This document shows, one piece after another, positions 1 through 8,535 of a DNA stretch of 60,056 nucleotides. A model generated the notes under the pieces. It searched no databases. It had not been told where the DNA came from and saw nothing but the letters and a program-made list of their open reading frames with translations. Position 1 is the first letter of the stretch. Each line of letters begins with the position of its first letter. Source of the DNA: Clostridia bacterium (lineage in GTDB: Bacteria > Bacillota > Clostridia > UBA1212 > UBA1255); NCBI GenBank assembly GCA_017620915.1, contig JAFZSK010000098.1, positions 1 through 60,056 on the forward strand, in the 5' to 3' direction. The position numbers and the translations under genes were made by a program.

Positions 1-302
1 AAGAGTACTGGGGCGAAGGCTCCAACCGCGCGCGCAACTGGCAGCGCTACGACATGGGCGGCGGCAGCAAGCTGTCGTTCGAAGAGGGCATTGACTCATA
101 CGTGCCCTACGCCGGACCCTTACGCGACAACCTGGAAATGTCTCTCTCCAAAATGCGCTCTACGATGTGCAACATCGGCGTGACGGACATTGCCTCCCTC
201 CACCGCGACGCCCGCCTTACCCGCGTCTCCTCCACCAGCATCATCGAAGGCGGTGCCCACGACGTCATACTTAAAGACAAGAACATTGCCCCGGTCAAAT
301 AA
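1..302 (+). CDS. guaB: IMP dehydrogenase, C-terminal fragment
   Basis: This is the 3' end of a gene that begins before the window; about 99 residues remain, read in frame from position 3. IMP dehydrogenase oxidises IMP to XMP in cytosolic guanine nucleotide synthesis. The visible stretch resembles the end of the catalytic barrel as found in Clostridia: a YWGEGS segment, then [14 protein letters not shown] (equivalent to the EGxxxxVPYKGP of the active-site flap side), then [12 protein letters not shown] and the closing [10 protein letters not shown]. The catalytic cysteine loop lies outside the window. The stop TAA is followed by a 56-bp gap before greA, so co-transcription with the next genes is possible. 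Confidence 0.8.
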   Translation, partial: EYWGEGSNRARNWQRYDMGGGSKLSFEEGIDSYVPYAGPLRDNLEMSLSKMRSTMCNIGVTDIASLHRDARLTRVSSTSIIEGGAHDVILKDKNIAPVK

Positions 303-358
303 ACCGCGCATGACACATAACATAAGAACGACAAATCAACAAGAAGGAACTGATCAGA

Positions 359-853
359 ATGAGCGAAAACAAAACCAAAAACCCCACCCATCTTACTAAA
401 GACGGACTCGAAAAACTGCAGGACGAATATAATAAAAGAACCGGAGAGATACGCCGCGAAATCTCGAACCGTCTGGAAGAAGCCAGAAAGCAGGGCGATC
501 TGTCCGAAAACTCCGAATACGACGACGCCAAGAACGATCAGAGAGCAAATGAGGATAAGATCGACGAATTAAAAAAGATCCTGGAAGATTATGTGCTTAT
601 TGAAGACGACAGCGATACCAGCACCGTAAAAATGGGCCATCGCGTCACGCTGATCGACTGCGAATATAACGAAGAAGAAGAGTATTACCTCGTCGGTTCG
701 TCCGAGGCGGATCCGCTCAACAACCGGATCTCCAACGAGTCCCCCGTGGGCGCCGCGATCCTCGGGCATAAAAAGGGCGAGACCGTCGACGTAAAAACTC
801 CGTTCGGTGTGATCAAGTATAAGATCAAAAAGATCCGCGCCGCCGGCAAATGA
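359..853 (+). CDS. greA: Transcription elongation factor GreA
   Basis: GreA binds the secondary channel of RNA polymerase and stimulates cleavage of backtracked transcripts. The 164 residues match the family length: an N-terminal antiparallel coiled coil (about residues 14-80) with the tip segment [16 protein letters not shown], which carries the acidic residues that act at the polymerase active site, and a C-terminal FKBP-like domain ending in a typical [14 protein letters not shown] stretch. The ATG is preceded by AGAAGGA about 12 nt upstream. Its TGA overlaps an in-frame ATG of lysS, which suggests translational coupling of greA and lysS, a common neighbourhood in Firmicutes. Confidence 0.95.
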   Translation: MSENKTKNPTHLTKDGLEKLQDEYNKRTGEIRREISNRLEEARKQGDLSENSEYDDAKNDQRANEDKIDELKKILEDYVLIEDDSDTSTVKMGHRVTLIDCEYNEEEEYYLVGSSEADPLNNRISNESPVGAAILGHKKGETVDVKTPFGVIKYKIKKIRAAGK

Positions 854-2925
854 CACTCGCCGCGGACAGAGAGGTACCCATCGTGAATCCGGTTGACAAC
901 AACACCATGAACCCCGAACCCGATATTGCCGCCGCGCCGCAGGAAGAATCCGCCCTCGATCTGGGCGATCTGATGAAGGTCCGCCGCGCCAAGCTGGCTG
1001 ACCTGAAAAATGCGGGCAGCGACCCGTTCACTATAACTAAATTTGACGTGACCTTCCGGTCGCAGGATATCGTCGCGCGCTACGATGAGATCTGCGAGCC
1101 CGAGCATGATCCCGAGACCGGTCTCCCCGCCTCGGACAAAGTTCCGGTGCCCGTATCCATGGCCGGCCGCATCATGCTAAAGCGCATCATGGGTAAAGCC
1201 AGCTTCGCTCACGTGCAGGACCGCGACGGCATGTTTCAGATCTATATCAAGCGCGACGACGTGGGCGCGGACAAATACGCCGCGTTTAAATCGTTCGACA
1301 TCGGCGATATCGTCGGCGTCAAAGGCACCGTGTTCCGCACCAAGACCGGCGAGATCACCGTCAAATGTTCGGACATCGTCCTGCTGAGCAAATCATTGCG
1401 TCCGCTGCCCGAAAAGAAGCACGGTCTCCGCGACGCGGATCTGCGCGCCCGTATGCGGTACGTGGACCTCATAATGAATCCGGACGTAAAAGACGTATTC
1501 GTCAAGCGTTCGCGCATCATTTCCGCAATCCGGCGTTTTCTGGACGGCCGCGAATTCCTGGAAGTCGAGACTCCCGTACTGCACACCATCGCGGGCGGCG
1601 CCGCGGCCCGGCCGTTCATTACCCACCACAACACGCTGAACATCCAGCTCTACCTGCGCATCGCACTGGAGCTCTACCTTAAGCGGCTGATCGTGGGCGG
1701 CATGGACCGCGTGTACGAGATCGGCCGGGTGTTCCGCAACGAAGGCATGGACACGCGCCACAACCCTGAATTCACGCTGCTGGAACTGTATCAGGCATAT
1801 ACGGATTTCGAAGGCATGATGGAGATCACCGAAAATCTGATCCGGTATTGTGCCCACGAGGTACTGGGGACCGGCATAGTTCCCTACGGCGAACTGACCA
1901 TTGACCTCGATACGCCGTTCGCGCGCATCACCATGACCGACGCGGTCAAAAAATACGCCGGCGTGGATTTCTCAGCGGTCAATTCCGTTGACGAAGCCCG
2001 CGCGCTCTGCAAAGCGCACAATATCGCGTACGAAGAACGCCACGGCATCGGCGACATGCTGAACCTGTTCTTCGAAGAATACTGCGAGCATCAGTTCGTG
2101 CAGCCTACCTTCGTGACGCACCATCCGGTGGATATCTCTCCCCTGGCCAAGCGCGATCCCAGGCACCCGAACTACACCGAGCGTTTCGAGCTGTTCATCA
2201 ACGGCAGCGAATTTGCCAACGCGTTCTCCGAGCTCAACGACCCGCTGGATCAGCGCGAGCGTTTCGAGCATCAAGCGGCGCTCAAGGCTGCAGGCGACGA
2301 CGAGGCGTGCGACGTGGACAACGACTTCCTCAACGCCCTCGAATACGGTATGCCTCCTACGGGCGGCATGGGCATGGGCGTTGACCGCCTGTGCATGCTG
2401 CTCACGAATACGACCACTATTCGCGACGTGCTGCTGTTCCCCACGATGAAGCCGCTGGACGCGCCGAAAGCAGAGGCCAACGCTGAACAGTCAGCAGCGG
2501 AACCTGCCCCGGTCAACGAGCCCGCCTCTCCCGCCGTGGAAGAAAAGATCGATTTCTCCAACGTGGTGATCGAACCGCTGTTCACCGACATGGTAGACTT
2601 TGAGACTTTCAGCAAGTCCGATTTCCGCGCCGTTAAAGTGCTGGCCTGCGAAGCCGTGCCCAAATCCAAGAAACTGCTGAAGTTCACTCTGGACGACGGC
2701 ACCGGCACGGAGCGCACGATATTGTCCGGGATACACGCATTTTACGAACCCGAACAGCTTATCGGCAAGACCTGCATCGCCATCACCAACCTGCCCCCGC
2801 GGGCAATGATGGGCATCGAATCCTGCGGCATGCTGATCTCCGCCGTGCACAAAGAGGGCGACGAAGAAAAGCTGCACCTCCTGCAGGTCGATCCGCATAT
2901 CCCGGCCGGCGCAAAGCTGTATTGA
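850..2925 (+). CDS. lysS: Lysyl-tRNA synthetase (class II) with C-terminal tRNA-binding domain
   Basis: It charges tRNA-Lys in the cytosol. The order is: a short poorly conserved N-terminal tail; an OB-fold anticodon-binding domain (about residues 75-180); the class II catalytic core (about 200-535) with [21 protein letters not shown] and the [10 protein letters not shown] motif 3; an Ala/Glu/Pro-rich linker (about 545-575); and a second OB domain (about 580-691) of the Trbp111/MetRS-beta type ([26 protein letters not shown]). Ordinary bacterial LysRS ends near residue 500, so the last domain is an addition. The start at 850 overlaps the greA stop. A GTG at 883 with AGAGAGG 8 nt upstream is a strong alternative and would remove only 11 residues. 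Confidence 0.93.
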   Translation: MTLAADREVPIVNPVDNNTMNPEPDIAAAPQEESALDLGDLMKVRRAKLADLKNAGSDPFTITKFDVTFRSQDIVARYDEICEPEHDPETGLPASDKVPVPVSMAGRIMLKRIMGKASFAHVQDRDGMFQIYIKRDDVGADKYAAFKSFDIGDIVGVKGTVFRTKTGEITVKCSDIVLLSKSLRPLPEKKHGLRDADLRARMRYVDLIMNPDVKDVFVKRSRIISAIRRFLDGREFLEVETPVLHTIAGGAAARPFITHHNTLNIQLYLRIALELYLKRLIVGGMDRVYEIGRVFRNEGMDTRHNPEFTLLELYQAYTDFEGMMEITENLIRYCAHEVLGTGIVPYGELTIDLDTPFARITMTDAVKKYAGVDFSAVNSVDEARALCKAHNIAYEERHGIGDMLNLFFEEYCEHQFVQPTFVTHHPVDISPLAKRDPRHPNYTERFELFINGSEFANAFSELNDPLDQRERFEHQAALKAAGDDEACDVDNDFLNALEYGMPPTGGMGMGVDRLCMLLTNTTTIRDVLLFPTMKPLDAPKAEANAEQSAAEPAPVNEPASPAVEEKIDFSNVVIEPLFTDMVDFETFSKSDFRAVKVLACEAVPKSKKLLKFTLDDGTGTERTILSGIHAFYEPEQLIGKTCIAITNLPPRAMMGIESCGMLISAVHKEGDEEKLHLLQVDPHIPAGAKLY

Positions 2926-2937
2926 ATTCATCGGTAA

Positions 2938-3813
2938 ATGACGCATTTTGACGAACTTGTGCGCTTTATCCGCGCAAATACCGACGGCGCGTACATGGCG
3001 GCGGAAATGACGGACGGCGGTTACACCGAACATCAGTTCCGCCCCGGCGCCGGTGCGCACAACGTCTATTCAATATCTAAATCCGTGACCGGCTGCGCGG
3101 CAGGAATACTGGAAGCCGAAGGCCGGCTGCGGGATACCGACACTGTTTATTCATATCTTGCCCCTTTCTTCCCCGCCGGATACGATGAGCGCTGGGAGCT
3201 TGTCACATTAAGAGACGTGATGCTGCACCGCACCGGCGTTGACAACAGCGCCAACATCGACGTTGACGTCATGGATTTCTGGGCGGACGGGCACAGCGAT
3301 TTTCTGGCACATGTATTGTCCCGGCCGATCGTACACGCGCCGGGCAAAGGGCCGTTTGTTTATTGCGACACCAATTATTATCTGATCGGCCGCGTGATCG
3401 AAGTTGTTACCGGCATGACCTGCGGAGCGTTTCTGCAGGTGCGGCTGTTCGATCCGCTCAAATGGAGAGGCAACGCCTGGGGTACCTGTCCGCAGAATCA
3501 TACACTGTGCGGCACCGGACTGTTTGCCACCGCCCGCGACCTGTGCGCGTACGGCTACATGCTGGCGTGCGGCGGTACCTACGAAGGCAACCGGTTATTG
3601 ACTCCCGAATGGATCACCAAAGCCCGCGGTGAAAACGGCGCGTACGGTTACGGCTTCACCAATTCCGGCGACGGACGCTGGTTCTTCACCGGCGGCATGT
3701 ACGGCCAGGGCGTGTACATCTTTCCCGAGCGGCGCACGAGCATCTGCGTGCTGGGTCACGATATGCCCATTGAAGGCATCAACAAAGAGATCGTCCCGTT
3801 ATATCTGGACTGA
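2938..3813 (+). CDS. Serine beta-lactamase-like hydrolase
   Basis: A protein of 291 residues of the beta-lactamase/penicillin-binding-protein fold (class C, EstB-like). The active-site S-x-x-K is visible as Ser45-Ile-Ser-Lys48 followed by SVTG. The second motif region reads YCDTNYYLIG, matching the Y-x-N...YxLLG pattern with Asp in place of Asn. There is no obvious signal peptide, so a cytosolic esterase or peptidase is more likely than a secreted penicillinase. It starts 12 bp after the lysS stop with no clear Shine-Dalgarno and is followed 14 bp later by a GNAT gene, so all three are probably one transcript. The substrate is unknown. Confidence 0.75.
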   Translation: MTHFDELVRFIRANTDGAYMAAEMTDGGYTEHQFRPGAGAHNVYSISKSVTGCAAGILEAEGRLRDTDTVYSYLAPFFPAGYDERWELVTLRDVMLHRTGVDNSANIDVDVMDFWADGHSDFLAHVLSRPIVHAPGKGPFVYCDTNYYLIGRVIEVVTGMTCGAFLQVRLFDPLKWRGNAWGTCPQNHTLCGTGLFATARDLCAYGYMLACGGTYEGNRLLTPEWITKARGENGAYGYGFTNSGDGRWFFTGGMYGQGVYIFPERRTSICVLGHDMPIEGINKEIVPLYLD

Positions 3814-3827
3814 AAGGCGGAGTTGCG

Positions 3828-5012
3828 ATGGCATCGAGCGGTTTTTCGATCGTTGACGGCAGCGAATATACCGACCGGGCGGCAGCGAACCGCGAGTATC
3901 TCGCGCTGGCCAACGAAGTGTTCGGTTTCAACGAGTCGGGAGAGGATTTTGCCCGCCTGCTGCCCAAACTGTTCGGCCCCGGCCGCGACGCTGCGGCACA
4001 CACCACGTTTGCGGTGAGCGGTCAGGATAGTTCGATGGTAGCTTGCGCGGGTCGCTTCCCGGTAGATTTTATCGCGGGCAATACGTTCCTTAAAGCATTC
4101 GGCATCGGCAATGTAGGCGTGCGCAAAGAGCTCCGCAAACGCGGCCTGATGTCCGCCGTAATGACGGCGGCGGTCAATCAGATGATCGTCGAAGGCGCGG
4201 TATTCTCTTTTCTGGGCGGCAGCCGGCACCGCTATAAACATTTCGGATATGAGCGTGCCGGCGTGGTGTACGGATTTGAATTGTCCGCCAAAACGCTCCG
4301 CGCGCTGGCCGAAAGCATACCGGCGTCGTATACATTGACGCCCCTCTCCTCCGACGATGGAGCCGCGGCGCGGTTCATTGCCGAAAACGACCGCCGCCCT
4401 TTGCGCGCGATACGCGATCCCCGCGAGATATATGATATTCTGACCTCCTGGCATTCGGTACCGTACGTGCTTTACGAAAACGGCGCGCCGCGGGGCTGGG
4501 CGGTGGTCAAAGCCGGACTGTGGGTGACCGAAGCGGTGACTGTTGACAATGAGCACCTGCTCCCGCTGCTGGCGCTGCTGAGCAAAGTGAACGCACCGCT
4601 CATGGTCAAAGTGCCGGAATACGACACCGCGCTGTACGACACGCTGTGGCCTCTTGCGGAAAGCTGGCACACCGGCGCGGACAATATGATCTGCGTTTTC
4701 GATTACCGCAAGCTTGTTTCCGCGCTGCTGGAGGTCAAAGCCGGTTACGCACTTCTTTCCGACGGCACGCTGAATGTAATAATTGACGGCATCGCGCGCA
4801 CGGAGCAGTTCAAGATCGAAGTAACAAACGGTGTGCCGTCTGTGACGGATATTGACCCCGGAACCGATCCGGGTGAAGTAATCAGACTCAGCGACGCGGA
4901 CGCTACGGGATTATTTTTAACCCGCAACGCTCCCGTATCCCGCCGGATAAGCCCGGCCGCCGCGTCCTGGTTTCCGCTGCCGCTGTATATCGGTTCACCG
5001 AACGACGTTTGA
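3828..5012 (+). CDS. GNAT family N-acetyltransferase, Eis-like
   Basis: A cytosolic acetyltransferase of 394 residues. The acetyl-CoA binding region is recognisable around residues 95-130 (GIGNVGVRKELRKRGLMSAVM, the V-x-x-x-x-R-x-x-G-L/x-G/S-x pattern of GNAT motif A). A second GNAT-like half and a C-terminal sterol-carrier-like region (LLEVKAGYALLSDGTLNVIIDG) follow. This tripartite plan and the length of about 400 residues resemble Eis-type enzymes. AGGCGGAG lies 6 nt before the ATG. The acceptor amine cannot be told from sequence. The gene directly follows the beta-lactamase-like gene. Confidence 0.7.
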   Translation: MASSGFSIVDGSEYTDRAAANREYLALANEVFGFNESGEDFARLLPKLFGPGRDAAAHTTFAVSGQDSSMVACAGRFPVDFIAGNTFLKAFGIGNVGVRKELRKRGLMSAVMTAAVNQMIVEGAVFSFLGGSRHRYKHFGYERAGVVYGFELSAKTLRALAESIPASYTLTPLSSDDGAAARFIAENDRRPLRAIRDPREIYDILTSWHSVPYVLYENGAPRGWAVVKAGLWVTEAVTVDNEHLLPLLALLSKVNAPLMVKVPEYDTALYDTLWPLAESWHTGADNMICVFDYRKLVSALLEVKAGYALLSDGTLNVIIDGIARTEQFKIEVTNGVPSVTDIDPGTDPGEVIRLSDADATGLFLTRNAPVSRRISPAAASWFPLPLYIGSPNDV

Positions 5013-5041
5013 TTTATTTTTTTCAGCAAGGAGTAACTGCT

Positions 5042-7078
5042 ATGGACAAGCGCAAAAAACGGCTCATCGTTATTGGCATTATCTCTCTTATTCTCACTTT
5101 TGCTGCATACGAGGCCGGTTATATAATAAACAGTAATACTGAGATCGACCCGTTGCCTGCCTATATAGTTGCGCTGGCATCATTGGTGTTCATAATTCTC
5201 TCTGCAATATTGAACTTTCTTCTGGTTCGCATCAACAAAAACAGATTTAAAAAAATGCGCGTTACGCAGATATACGATCTTCTGGATTCTATGCGCGAAA
5301 AATCAGAAGCCGAAGCAAAAAGGCAACGCATAAAAATAAAGTGTCTCTTTGTGCTGACCGGGATATATGATATTGTCCTGATCCTAGCGGCGCTGGGAAT
5401 GATGTTCTGTTTTGGTCTGTGCCCTCCCAACATATTGTATATGGCAACGGGCATTGTCTCTGTTGCGGTTTTAGACGCCGTTCTGTGCACTATCCCCGGG
5501 CGCAATAAATTTGATCCCGGACCGGATTTTCCTGCCCTGCCGCGGGAAGATTATCCGTATCTATATTCGCTGGCGGAAAAAGCCGCCCGGTCGGTCGGAG
5601 TCAATGAGAAAAACATCATTCTGGCAGTTCAGACGGTCAATAATATAGGAATATCGCGTTTCGCCAATGCCATTTTGCTCATTCTCCGGCTGGAACAGCT
5701 GGAAATACTCAGCGAGCCCGAATTATATTCCGCTTTTCTTCATGAATTCGCACACGTGAAATTTGACCGGTTCGGTTACCGGCTTCAGATAGTAAATAAC
5801 TGGATAGACAGTGTTGATCTAAAAGTGCAGTGGAATGTGAAGCTTCTCTACCAGTATCCGATCATCCTTTTTATTATCCGTTATATGCTGTATTCGTTCG
5901 TATCGGATATTGCCGGCGAATTCAAGGCAGATCAGGCAATGCTGAACGGTCCAGGCAAAGAAGCTGCCGGCTCCGCATTGGTAAAGATCACATATCTGGA
6001 TCATTATGAATGGGAAGACTGTGTAGCTGATTTTTATAACATTTTTGCTGCCGAATCTCCGGACGAACGGCAATTCGGAACAGAACGAACCGAACGGTTC
6101 CTGGCTTCTGTCAGGGAAAACAAAGAACGATGGGATAGCTATATAAGGAAGGAAATAATATCTCGCTCTGCGACTCACCCGCTTTGCCGGATGCGGCTGG
6201 AGGCACTTGGCCTGACCGAATACAGATCTATTGATTTCGACAGTGCGCCGGAATACACACAGGAATTAAAGCGGGTCCTCTCAAAAATGGATGAGCTTCT
6301 GCTGGCCCATTATAAAGAGAACTATGAACAGCAGCGGGATGAAAATTATCTGAAGCCCTTGAAAACTGTTCAAGACTGGGAGGAGCAAGGCAAACCGGTA
6401 ACCGCTCATGAATTCGGCGATGTTCTGGACGCGCTGAACACGCTGGGCCGCATATCTGAAGGCGAAGCGCTGTGCGACCGGGCAATGGCGGAACTGCCGG
6501 AAGTTGGCGCGGCACGGGCCTATTACTGGAAGGCGTTTCTGCTCCTGCATCGTTATGATAAAGCCGGAATAGATCTGGCATACAAAGCAATCGATATCAA
6601 CGACAATTATATCCATTTGCTGGACACGCTGGCCCAATACTGTCTTGTGACCGGTGATCAGGAAGAACTGACGCGCTACCGCGAGTACGCCGCGATCCAG
6701 GCGCAAAAGAAACAAGACGAGATCAGCTCCGCTGACGAGCTTAAGCCTTCGGATAAACTTTCGACCGACCGGGATCTGCCGGATGAGATCCGCGGCAATA
6801 TACTGGAGTTTATCCATTCTGTTGATAAAGACAGGATCGACTGCGTTTACCTGGTCCGCAAAGTCATTTCCGAAGAAGAAAAATGCAGTGTATTCGTAGT
6901 CAAATTTAAACCGGAGATCAAACCGGACGACCGGTATGTTGTCATGCACTCTCTGTTTATGTATCTGGACACCTGCGCCGACTGGAGTTTCTCACTGTTC
7001 GAATATGACAGCGTCAGGAACGTGCACGTAGAAAACATCCCGCTTAGCGCGGTATATCCCGGCGAGCGGCTGTCGTAA
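5042..7078 (+). CDS. M48-family membrane zinc metalloprotease with TPR-like C-terminus
   Basis: Predicted membrane protease of 678 residues. Four hydrophobic segments lie in the first 140 residues. The gluzincin site is HEFAH at residues 234-238, with a likely third zinc ligand Glu293 in the GEFKAD segment, as in HtpX/Ste24 relatives. The half after about residue 400 is helical (DALNTLGRISEGEALCDRAMAELP, AFLLLHRYDKAGIDLAYKAI) and looks like tetratricopeptide repeats. The ATG at 5042 is chosen because AAGGAG sits 9 nt upstream. Base composition is clearly more AT-rich than the flanking genes, which may point to a different origin. Role: membrane protein quality control or processing of an unknown substrate. 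Confidence 0.75.
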   Translation: MDKRKKRLIVIGIISLILTFAAYEAGYIINSNTEIDPLPAYIVALASLVFIILSAILNFLLVRINKNRFKKMRVTQIYDLLDSMREKSEAEAKRQRIKIKCLFVLTGIYDIVLILAALGMMFCFGLCPPNILYMATGIVSVAVLDAVLCTIPGRNKFDPGPDFPALPREDYPYLYSLAEKAARSVGVNEKNIILAVQTVNNIGISRFANAILLILRLEQLEILSEPELYSAFLHEFAHVKFDRFGYRLQIVNNWIDSVDLKVQWNVKLLYQYPIILFIIRYMLYSFVSDIAGEFKADQAMLNGPGKEAAGSALVKITYLDHYEWEDCVADFYNIFAAESPDERQFGTERTERFLASVRENKERWDSYIRKEIISRSATHPLCRMRLEALGLTEYRSIDFDSAPEYTQELKRVLSKMDELLLAHYKENYEQQRDENYLKPLKTVQDWEEQGKPVTAHEFGDVLDALNTLGRISEGEALCDRAMAELPEVGAARAYYWKAFLLLHRYDKAGIDLAYKAIDINDNYIHLLDTLAQYCLVTGDQEELTRYREYAAIQAQKKQDEISSADELKPSDKLSTDRDLPDEIRGNILEFIHSVDKDRIDCVYLVRKVISEEEKCSVFVVKFKPEIKPDDRYVVMHSLFMYLDTCADWSFSLFEYDSVRNVHVENIPLSAVYPGERLS

Positions 7079-7083
7079 GGCTG

Positions 7084-8535
7084 TCAATATCCCACCGCGA
7101 TCCCCAGCAGTATGAACGCCACCACCAGCGCTGTATTGACCAGGAACAGTGGCAGGCTTTTTTTGACCCATTTGAAATAATCGACGCCGATCATCGACAG
7201 CGCGATCAGCAGTACCGGCGAAGTCGGGAAGATCACGTTGGTGTAGCCGTCCGCAAAAGTGTACAGCAGTACGAGCATCTGTTTGGAGAGGCCGACGTTG
7301 ACCACCGAGAGCAGTCCCATGACCAGCACGGCTTTGGCCGTGGACGACGAAATAAAGAACTCCAGCACCAGCACTACCAGGTAAATGATAAGCGCTACGG
7401 TGATCACGTGTTTGCCCGCGGCGAGCGCGTTGATCTGATTAACGATCGTGGGCATAACGTGGCCTTCGTCAAAAATGTACTTAATTGATGCGGCGAGGGC
7501 AATGAACACCAGCGTCGGCAGCGCGCCGCGGAGGCCGTTCAGGAAGCTCTTGAACACGGTCTTAGGCTGCTTTGACGCGATCACGCCGGCAACGATACCG
7601 AAGATAAGGAAGTACGCAGTCAATACCACGACCGTATACCCGCGCAGCGCGCTCAGCGAAGAGCAGACCACGATCAGCACCAGGCTCACCAGCAGGAAAA
7701 TGATGTATGTGAGTTTGACCCGGCGGTTGCTGCCTTCAGACGAGGCGCTCATATTGCCGCCGAACTCGCCCCGCAGCTCCGAATCGTGCGCGAACGTAAG
7801 GCTCTTTTCCGGATCGCGGCTGATGCGGCGGATGTACAGAAACACGAAACCCAACAGCAGCAGATACATCACCGCGAATATGATCAGACGGAACCAGATG
7901 TGCGTCATCGGGTTGGTCTTGATGATCTCCGATGCCAGCAGCACCGTGAACGGATTGGTGACGGCGCTGGCGAAGCCGAAACCGCAGGCAACGATGCAGA
8001 TCAGGAACCCCGTGAACGAATCCAGCCCGATCATGATGCACAGCGCGGTTATGACCGGCAGCATCGTGAGCATCTCCTCAAACAGCCCGAGAAACGCGCC
8101 AAACACCATAAATATGAGCGTGATCAGCACGATCAGCAGTTTCCGGCGGTTCTTGAACCGGTCCGACAGCGAACCCACGAGTTCCCGGATGCCGCCCACG
8201 TCGTTCATGACCTGGAACGCCGCGGAAATTATCAGCAGGAACAGCGAGAGCATTATCAGCGTCAACCCGTCCTCCGACGCGAACACCAGGAACGGCGCGA
8301 AGATGCCTTTAACTATATTAACGCCTTTTATGTCGTCGCGGGGAATGTAAGCCGAATAATCCGGGCTGCCGTCCGCCAGCGTGCCGAACTCCCCTTTCGG
8401 GATGACGTACGTGAGCACGATCGCCAGAATCATCAGGCCCAGCAGCAGGCAGGTCACCTGGATAAACGTCTTTTTTGAAATGTTGATCAGCGTGGCGTTG
8501 TGGTCGCGTTCAGGTTTCGTTTCGCTCGCGTTCAT
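7084..8535 (-). CDS. YfcC-family membrane transporter
   Basis: An integral membrane protein of about 483 residues with roughly 12 hydrophobic segments, a central charged cytoplasmic loop (RRISRDPEKSLTFAHDSE) and two family-like re-entrant regions (GAFLGLFEEMLTMLPV and FFISSSTAKAVLVMGLL). This is the pattern of the YfcC/DcuC-type (ArsB/NhaD or ion-transporter superfamily) carriers thought to move C4-dicarboxylates, amino acids or basic peptides; the substrate is undetermined. ATG 8535 is preferred over ATG 8544 because GAGAGG stands 10 nt before it and directly abuts the first ATG. It overlaps the 3' end of the VTT-PlsC gene by 26 bp, so it is the second gene of that operon. Confidence 0.8.
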   Translation of the reverse strand: MNASETKPERDHNATLINISKKTFIQVTCLLLGLMILAIVLTYVIPKGEFGTLADGSPDYSAYIPRDDIKGVNIVKGIFAPFLVFASEDGLTLIMLSLFLLIISAAFQVMNDVGGIRELVGSLSDRFKNRRKLLIVLITLIFMVFGAFLGLFEEMLTMLPVITALCIMIGLDSFTGFLICIVACGFGFASAVTNPFTVLLASEIIKTNPMTHIWFRLIIFAVMYLLLLGFVFLYIRRISRDPEKSLTFAHDSELRGEFGGNMSASSEGSNRRVKLTYIIFLLVSLVLIVVCSSLSALRGYTVVVLTAYFLIFGIVAGVIASKQPKTVFKSFLNGLRGALPTLVFIALAASIKYIFDEGHVMPTIVNQINALAAGKHVITVALIIYLVVLVLEFFISSSTAKAVLVMGLLSVVNVGLSKQMLVLLYTFADGYTNVIFPTSPVLLIALSMIGVDYFKWVKKSLPLFLVNTALVVAFILLGIAVGY

